NCBI RefSeq assembly: GCF_017562075.2
Contig: NC_054082.1
Span: 46,895,793 to 46,959,792, forward strand
Source: Anopheles merus
Taxonomy: Eukaryota; Arthropoda; Insecta; Diptera; Culicidae
Length of the DNA stretch: 64,000 bases
Direction: 5' to 3'
Part shown: positions 57,346 through 64,000 of the stretch, one piece after another
How positions within the stretch are numbered: the first letter of the stretch is position 1
Layout of the letters: each line of letters begins with the position of its first letter
Position numbers and translations under genes: made by a program
The notes under the pieces: model-generated
Told to the model about the DNA's origin: nothing
The model's database searches: none
Seen by the model: the letters and a program-made list of their open reading frames with translations, nothing else

Positions 57346-57820
57346 TATAAAAATGAAAGTAAAATTTCTACATAACACTCGAGTTGATGATTGAGTGTTT
57401 TCGACCCACTAATGAATCCGATAGGGTGCCGCTAAGTCCTATCATCTTACAATCAGTGGGTCTAAACCCCAAAGTCCACTATACGCGCGCGTGTCTCGAA
57501 TCTTTGAAGATTCTTATTATTTTTTAAATTTTATTTTAAATTATCTTATTTTTTTTCATAAAAGCTGTTAAACAAAAACAAATTAAAAAATACACCATCA
57601 TCATCAAGTAGATAAATGCGGTTATGATTAAATACTTTTACATAATACAAACAAGCAAGCACTTGTTTGTTTGTTGGTTGTTTTTTTTTTTTATTACGGC
57701 CTGGCCGTATTAACCCCTTTCGAGGAAGTGTATGTTGTTAAACTTGAAAAAAACCTGTCTATTGTAAGCTGTATTGATTGTGTGGAAGTGTGTGAAATGT
57801 AATGATTATATGGAAATACT
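57346..57820. other. AT-rich sequence, no gene seen
   Basis: An imperfect inverted pair GACCCACTAATG … CAATCAGTGGGTC lies at about 57404 and 57460-57472. The rest is A/T-rich with a T-run near 57680. Confidence 0.35.
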
Positions 57821-58195
57821 AGCTGACCCGGCAAACTAAGTTGTTCCGAAAAAACTAAAATATTCCATTATTGCTTTTTTACTCGGGATATTTGTATCGT
57901 GCCCGTATCCCCTCAGGATCCGATCATCGAGTGTAAACCGCCAGCCACCTTACACCAAGTGTCAAAGTGCTGCATACAACACAACAACAATCCTGCTCTT
58001 TGGATGGGAGTTAGAAAATCATTATTAAATTAATTTTAGTGTAATATTTGAACGATTTTCATATCTTAAAACCTATTCTCATACCACCATAAGGTGTGTG
58101 CAAAGTTTCGTTGAAAATGATCCAGCCGTTTCGGAGGTTGCTCGCGACAAACACCGTGACACGAGATTTTTATATATATATATAGATTATTATTT
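57821..58195 (+). mobile_element. Relic that resembles insect RTE-type/SINE-like 3' ends
   Basis: It starts CTAGCTGACCCGGCAAACT and ends with CCAGCCGTTTCGGAGG … GACACGAGATTTTTATATATATATATA. This pair of motifs recurs at the ends of short non-LTR-derived repeats in many insects (from memory). The TA-rich tail abuts the 3' end of the I-clade element. Confidence 0.35.
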
Positions 58196-61100
58196 TGCAT
58201 AAACGTGTGGATAATTTTAAGATAATCTATATCAAACATAGCTAATAGGTCTCGAACTGGGATGAGTGGTGTCTTTTTTATAGTTTTCACTGATGCAAGG
58301 AGTTGATACCTACATCTTTCGTACGTTTGACACGACCACAGTAAGTGGTCAATGTCATGGTGTCCTATACCACACGGACACTCTTTTGTCTTTGACAAGC
58401 CTATGCGCTGGAGATAAGCGTTTAACCCATACTGATTTGAAATCAGTCTTGACATAGCCCTGATAAAAGAACGTCCAACCTTCAAGCCTCTAAACCATGG
58501 GTGTATACTAACATTCGGTAATATGGAATGACAATGGCGACCAAGATCATCTTCACTCCAGTATTGTTGTCACTTTTCTATACAGTAATGCCTTGGTACC
58601 ATAAGCACTTCTTGCGGATATATAGGCCGACTGAGTATTTCGATCGAGTTCGATCCCGCTTTCGCCAGTCTATCAGCTTGTTCGTTGCCAGCTATTGCAC
58701 TGTGAGCAGGAATCCAGGCTATGTGTATCTTGAAGCCTCTATCAGAGAGAGAACGCAAACATATTTTTATTTTCCGATGAAAATAGTTTGAGTCCTCAAT
58801 TGATTGAGACCTAATGGTTTCGATGGCACTGAGGCTATCTGTGAAAATTGCGTATCTATCTGTTTGTCTAGAAGCGATGTCTTCTAGCGCACAGGAGATA
58901 GCAGCAAGTTCCGCAACAAATACAGTGCATGGTGCTTCTAGCTGTAAGGAGATATTTCGATGACGTGAAAATACTCCACAGCCTGTTTTGCCATTTATCT
59001 TGGAGCCATCCGTGAAGTATGCATTATTCAAGTTTTCATTCCCAAAACGCTCTCCGAATAGTTTTGGAGCTATTTCCGGTAGAGTGTCCTTGGTGAATAT
59101 ATTCTTTGAATATGTCATTGAGATGTCAATTGATAGGAATTCGTCTGGCAAATTTGTCTGATGACTGATCGGAGGTGGGGTGTTAGTTAGCAGCGGTTTT
59201 ATGCCCAAAGTCAAGTAATCGTGCCATATTTGTAGTATTTTTGAATTATGGTTCAAATCTTGCAGTTCTATGAAGTTTTTTATAACCAGGCTATTTGAGG
59301 TGCAGGCGGAGTTCTTAATCAGGATTTTTAGTGATAGCTGTTCAAATCGTAAGTCCAGTGGCATGATCCCAGCCATTACCTCGAGGGACATAGTGTGTGT
59401 AGAAAGCATGCATCCCAGCGAGATACGCAAGCATCGGTGTTGAATTCGTCTGAGCCGCTGAACATGTGTACTAGCTGCCCAGTGAAAACATATGCAGCCA
59501 TACTCGAGGGAAGATAGGATTGTTGATTTGTAAAGCTGCAGTAAATCTCTGGGATGCGCTCCCCACCACGTACCCGTAATCGTTCTGAGGAAGTTTATCC
59601 TTTTGCTACACTTTGTTACTAAGTATTGTATGTGTCTTCTCCAAAGGCATTTGCGATCGAACCAAACTCCAAGATATTTAAATGTGTTAACATTTTCTAT
59701 TCTCTTGTCCTTTAATGATATCCTAGGAGCAGGAGGGTGATGTTTTCTTGAAAAGACTACAAGTTTTGTTTTTTCAGTGGAAAACTCAATCCCCAAGTTT
59801 GTTGACCAGGTTGTTAAGTTATTTATGGTTTTTTGCAATGAAGCTTCCATTTTGGCACTGTCGGGGCTAGCGAAAGACACTACAGCATCATCTGCCAACT
59901 GTCGAAGAGTACAACCGTTTACAAGGCACGAGTCGATATCTCTCACGTAAAAGTTATAAAGCAAAGGACTAAGACAAGAGCCTTGAGGTAGCCCGTAGTA
60001 ATTTGTACTGTTAAAATTTAGAAAATTGTTGTTGAAGTGCATTATTTTTTTAGACAGTAATGTGTACAATATATTATTGAGTTTGGGAGGAATACCGGCT
60101 TTTTCTAATTCTTGACACAATATTTCTATACATACGGAGTCAAAAGCTCCTTTAACATCAAGGAATATGGATGTCATATCATGTTTACGACCGAAGGCTA
60201 ACTGAATGTCTGTTGTAAGTAATGTAAGACAGTCATTGCAGCCCTTCCCTTTACGGAAGCCATATTGTGTTTTGGATAGCAACTGGTTGTTTTCCAGCCA
60301 GCTGTCTAACCTAGGCAATATCATTATTTCGAACATTTTCCTTAAGCAGGATAACATAGCGATGGGCCGGTAAGTTTGTGAGTCTGTTGACGTGCTGTTT
60401 TGTTTTGGAATGGCTATTACTTTTATTTCTCGCCAGCAAGGGGGAACAATATTATTTTCTAAAAATTTGTTAAATAGTGCGAGTAACTGTTCTTTGGCAA
60501 AGTCTGGTAAATTTTTAAGCAGTTTTCCCTTTATGTGATCCAACCCAGGTGAGGTGTTGTGTATTTTGTTCAATGCTAATTTAAATTCATTCATTGTGAA
60601 TAAAGTATCAAGTTCAGGATGTGAGCCAGGAGAGGTTTGAGAAATCTCTGAGGGTGGAGCAAAATCTGGACAAATTTTTTGGGCGAATGGGCCTAGCCAA
60701 GACCCGTCAAACTTTTCACTCTCGTTGGTTATTGTGCTGTTTCTCATTCGTTTGGCTGTGGTCCATAATTCACGCATGGATGTCGATGAGGTGAGACTGT
60801 AAATAAATCTCCTCCAATACCCTCTTTTCTTAGCTTTCAGTAGGTTTTTGCAAGCTTTTTCTAAAGTTTGGTATCTTTCGTACAGTGACGTGGAACCTAC
60901 CCGACTATATTCTTTAAAAGCTAAGGATTTTTTCTTGTGCATCTCGCTGCACTCGGTATCCCACCATATCGTAGGAGGTTTGCTTTTTTTTATGTTTGCT
61001 AGTGTTAGGTTTTGTTTGGGATTCTAAAGCGCACTGGAGGATGGAAGCTGCAATTTTTTCATATTTTTCCATTGGGTTATTTGTATTGTGTGAGGCAAAT

Positions 61101-61849
61101 GATTTTTTAATAAGCTCCCCATATTTGTGCCAGTCTATGTTGCGTGTAAGGTCGTGTTTCAAATCTAAATTATTTTCCGTACTATTACCTCTAAACATTT
61201 TTGTCAAAGTTGGTAGGTGATCGGAGCCTTGAGGGTCTTGAATGACCTCCCAGGTGCAATCTAAAGCGAGTGTTGCGGAAACTATGGAAAGATCTAAGCC
61301 GCTTGGCCTTGCGGGGGTTTGGGGATTCGAGTTGCTTCACCAGTATTCAAAATAGATAGTTGAAAATCATCACAGAAGTTTCGGATTATTTCACCACGGG
61401 CGCAATCCGCCCCACTCTAGACCGTGTGCGTTAAAGTCACCCAAAATTGCAAAAGGGGCTGGTAAAATTGTAGCAAGATGTTCTAATTCATTTCTAATAT
61501 AATTGTTTTCAATTGCTTTGGTTAATGGTTTTATGTAAATCGATACCAAACAAATATCTTCACCTTTTATTTTGGCTTGAATCGCAGTCGCTTCGATCAA
61601 ATTCATTGCAGGAATTGAGAGTTTATAAAAGGAATGGTTTTTTTTAACACCCACCAGTACGCCTCCGACCATACCATCATCTCGCCCTGATCTGGTTATA
61701 TTAAATCCAGAAAGAAAAAAGTTCTCAGTTTTGGCTAACCAGGTTTCACACAAAACGAAAGCGTCAATGTCCTGCTCAGATAGCATTGCATTCAACATAT
61801 CTTTTTTATGCAGGACACTTCTGCAGTTCCACTGGAGTATTTTTATCAT
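58187..61849 (-). pseudogene. ORF2 of the I-clade element (endonuclease, RT, RNase H), broken
   Basis: It begins MIKILQWNCRSV at 61849 with the APE-endonuclease fold (CETWL, GDFNAH). The frame shifts near 61391-61410 and again near 61300-61320, then a third time at the T8 run 60984-60991. RT is intact in one frame to 58570, with FLDVKGAFDS, YGLPQGSCLSPLL and the box LADD instead of YADD. RNase H follows, with YFTDGS, the ELAAISCAL Glu, IFTDSLSA and WIPAHSAIAGNEQAD. TGA at 58570-58572 interrupts the frame, which then continues in phase with the Cys/His motif CPCGIGHH..H.....C. The stop at 58066-58068 lies inside the neighbouring repeat, so the natural end is unclear. Confidence 0.8.
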
Positions 61850-61857
61850 TTAGTTGA

Positions 61858-62927
61858 TTACTCACTATTATTTCGTGGTAATTCATACGCTAATCGCGCA
61901 TCTGTTTTTGTTTGTTTTGGTGGTCGTCCAGGCTTGCGTTTGTGTACACTTGTTAGCGAAGAGGTCGAAGCATCGCTGTCGGATGCATCGTCTGTTCTTC
62001 TTTTACTTACAATAGCCGCACTAGTTAGTGCGGTATTGGTGAGGAAGAGATTTGGTGACGGTGTGTGTGGAGCCTTAAATTCCACAACAGATGTCGAAGC
62101 GACAGGTTTGGCTAGCGCTGCTATGGGCCCTGTCGTATTAGGCAGTGTTTGTAATAACACTAACGGCGACGTTGGTCTGAGTGACAACGTTGGCGCCAAC
62201 AGCGACGTTGATGATAGTGACACCGGTGTCGTGGGTGTTGGTACGGTTGTCGGATTTTTTATAAGAGCCGCAGAAGTTTCGGGCTTATTTTGCACTGCCA
62301 CGCTGGTGTGATTTGTAAGTCGATCTTGAACGTTACTTACCGTTTTCTTAAATTCTTTTCTGTTATCAGAACATGTCTTCCCATGATGCTGTGCCTTTCC
62401 GCAGCTTCGGCATGTTCTGATTTGGCCTCGATACGTAACGTACGTATATTCTCCGTGTATAGTTATGTGCGATGGTATAGGTTTCTCTAAAACCATCGTC
62501 ACATATCGGTTGCCATCGGGAAGGCCTTTGCACGGGTATATGTGACTCCAGGTTCCTTCACGAATCTCACGCACTTCCCCGTACTTACCGAGAAATTGGG
62601 AATGGCCTTATCAGGCACATCTGCGGACAGATCGTGAATTCTCACGATAATTGACTGGTCGTCCATACTGAAAGGGATTACAAAATCCTTTCCTTTGCAC
62701 TGGACGCTGTGCTTACCATCGTTTTCTTCCACTATACGCAATGCCGAAGCTTCATCCTCCATCTGTATAAAGACAGCGGCTAAAGCGCCTTTGCACTGCA
62801 CTCGCACAATTTTCTCCGTGGCCGTGCCTAAACGAGACCAAATGAAGTTTATGGCTTCACTTGGTGTTGGTCTAGACGGGACCTGTGAGAAATCTACTCG
62901 GAATGTTTTCCGAGATACCGACATCAC
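61858..62927 (-). pseudogene. ORF1 (gag-like) of the I-clade element, one frameshift
   Basis: RNA-binding ORF1 protein. The first part (62927 to about 62600) includes an RRM-like/esterase-free N-terminal region. The frame shifts near 62593-62603, and the second part (to 61858) carries a zinc knuckle C-X2-C-X4-H-X4-C at 62371-62412. A Ser/Thr/Pro-rich tail and a basic KRKPGRPPKQTK segment follow. The stop is 8 bp before the ORF2 start codon, the usual tight spacing for two-ORF LINEs. Confidence 0.75.
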
Positions 62928-62950
62928 TTATTGAAAAAAAAAAAAACACT

Positions 62951-63074
62951 TTGAGCGCTATCAACACGTCTTATCGCTTTGACAGCCACGCACGGAATCC
63001 AAGCAAGCACTTCTAGAAGTATACATTCTACATTACAGTATACTACTATACTAAAACACTTCACGACCACGTTA
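62951..63074. other. Junction between two LINE copies
   Basis: Either the 5' leader of the I-clade element or the 3' UTR of the neighbouring LINE. An A-run on the plus strand (about 62934-62945) is next to the ORF1 start. No other feature is seen. Confidence 0.35.
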
Positions 63075-64000
63075 CTAAATAATCTGCTTCACATACAGTG
63101 CACATTCCTTGTTGAAATTACTCAGACTTGTGGCGTTAACAACTTCTCTTGGCATCGAATTATACATTCGAATTCCCTTATAGTATAAGGAATTCTGAGC
63201 TCTTAATGAAATGTAGATTGGTGTTCTCGGTTCATTTGATCTACGAATAGGGTAACGATGAACATCCGTCCCTAGAACTATTTGTTCCCCGAGATATCTT
63301 GGTAACATTCCATTCCATTCCATTCCATTCCATATTTTGTGTATGAAAATCATTGTTTGATATATTATTCTTTGTCTTACTGACATCCATTGCAGGATGT
63401 CAAGCATATCGTTAGAAAAATTTCTTGAACCAAGACCCAAAATCACTCTCATAATTTTGTTTTGGATACGTTGTAATCTTTGTATCTATGTTTTATTGCC
63501 AAGAAAAATAATAGAAGCACAAAAATCTAAATGTGGTGAAATAAGCGACTTGTAAAGTTGCAGTGTACCAAAAAAGTTTAAATCTTTGCTAAGCCTGCTA
63601 ATGACCCCACTTTTTTTTTGCTACTTTCGCTATGACATTATCTATGTGGGGCCCAAACGTGAGTTTATTGTCAATTATTATCCCTAAATATTTTAGTTCA
63701 GAAGTATTATCTATTTGTTCTTGATTTATTGAAATACACAGCTGTTCTTGATTATTTTTGTTTGATATGATCATGTATTTTGTTTTATTAATGTTTAGAG
63801 CCAGAACTTGTTTTTTATATTTTAGCCAGCCATCTAAAACATTTAGCTCTAGATTTAATAGAGTCTCTGCTTGTTTTAAATTAGGCTTTGCGATGAATAA
63901 TACTGTATCATCGGCAAACAGGTTTACCTCACAAAAATGCAATATTTTCTTTATGTCGTTAATATACATGATGAACAAGATTGGCCCTAAAACACTTCCT
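63075..64000 (-). mobile_element. Second non-LTR retrotransposon, 3' part, cut by window end
   Basis: Minus-strand RT sequence without an RNase H domain. FADDTVLF (catalytic FADD at 63907-63918) and the following LNINKTKYMII and YLGIIIDNKLTFGPHI blocks are the end of a LINE RT. The C-terminal part (63452-63075) has the YYKGIRMYNSMP … FNKECALYVKQ ending seen in CR1/L2/Jockey-group elements. The frame is broken at the T-run near 63607-63616 and by a stop near 63490, so it is a pseudogene. The clade is not decided. Confidence 0.7.
63306..63330. repeat. (CATTC)5 array inside the second LINE
   Basis: Five CATTC units (GGAAT-type on the other strand). They add a WNGMEWNGM repeat to the LINE reading frame and keep it in phase. 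Confidence 0.85.

Larger units (their letters stand above)
58187..62950 (-). mobile_element. I-clade non-LTR retrotransposon, decayed, near full length
   Basis: Minus-strand element of about 4.76 kb with ORF1, then ORF2 carrying APE endonuclease, reverse transcriptase, RNase H and a Cys/His C-terminal motif. The RNase H domain after RT and the zinc-knuckle ORF1 fit the I group of LINEs. The 3' end is placed near the AAATAATAAT stretch (about 58187-58197), similar to the A/T-rich tails of I elements. The 5' end near 62950 is approximate. Several frameshifts and one premature stop make it inactive. Confidence 0.8.

Overview
The window is animal nuclear DNA, most likely from a mosquito of the Anopheles gambiae group. 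This is inferred from the intron sizes, insect-type Methuselah-like receptors, a tRNA-derived repeat that resembles the A. gambiae SINE200 family, and the mix of CsRn1-like LTR, I-clade and MITE elements. No database search was possible.

Layout: the left three quarters hold seven protein genes. (1) The 3' end of an ATG4-type autophagy protease gene (1-724, +). (2) aquarius (AQR), the intron-binding spliceosomal helicase, which spans 1578-41352 (+) in five coding exons. Its second intron is about 34.95 kb long (2562-37511). (3, 4) Two Methuselah-like seven-helix receptor genes lie inside that intron on the opposite strand (3929-7270 and 20699-24623). Exons were rebuilt from splice sites: 493 aa in 3 exons and 428 aa in 6 exons. 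(5) ERCC1 (41581-42336, -) converges on aquarius. (6) DNALI1, the inner-arm axonemal dynein light intermediate chain p28 (42925-43803, +), diverges from ERCC1 across a 588-bp shared upstream region with X-box-like RFX motifs. (7) ETFA, electron transfer flavoprotein alpha (44091-45371, -), converges on DNALI1. The genes carry out unrelated housekeeping or signalling tasks and do not form a pathway.

From about 45.4 kb to the end the window is dominated by mobile DNA. There is a nearly intact 4.39-kb CsRn1-like Ty3/gypsy element with identical 165-bp LTRs (46597-50985). A 1.8-kb non-autonomous LTR element follows (52270-54076), with 291-bp LTRs and a GC-rich tandem-repeat interior. Next comes a nest of inverted-repeat elements (54751-57345), including a 1,075-bp TA-flanked element and a 259-bp hAT-like MITE with an 8-bp target duplication. 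Two non-LTR retrotransposons on the minus strand finish the window: a decayed I-clade element with ORF1, endonuclease, RT and RNase H (about 58190-62950), and a second LINE that runs off the right edge (63075-64000).

The rest of the giant intron (about 7.3-20.7 kb and 24.6-37.5 kb) shows no convincing exon. It holds simple repeats, an interrupted SINE and possible regulatory sequence for the nested receptors.
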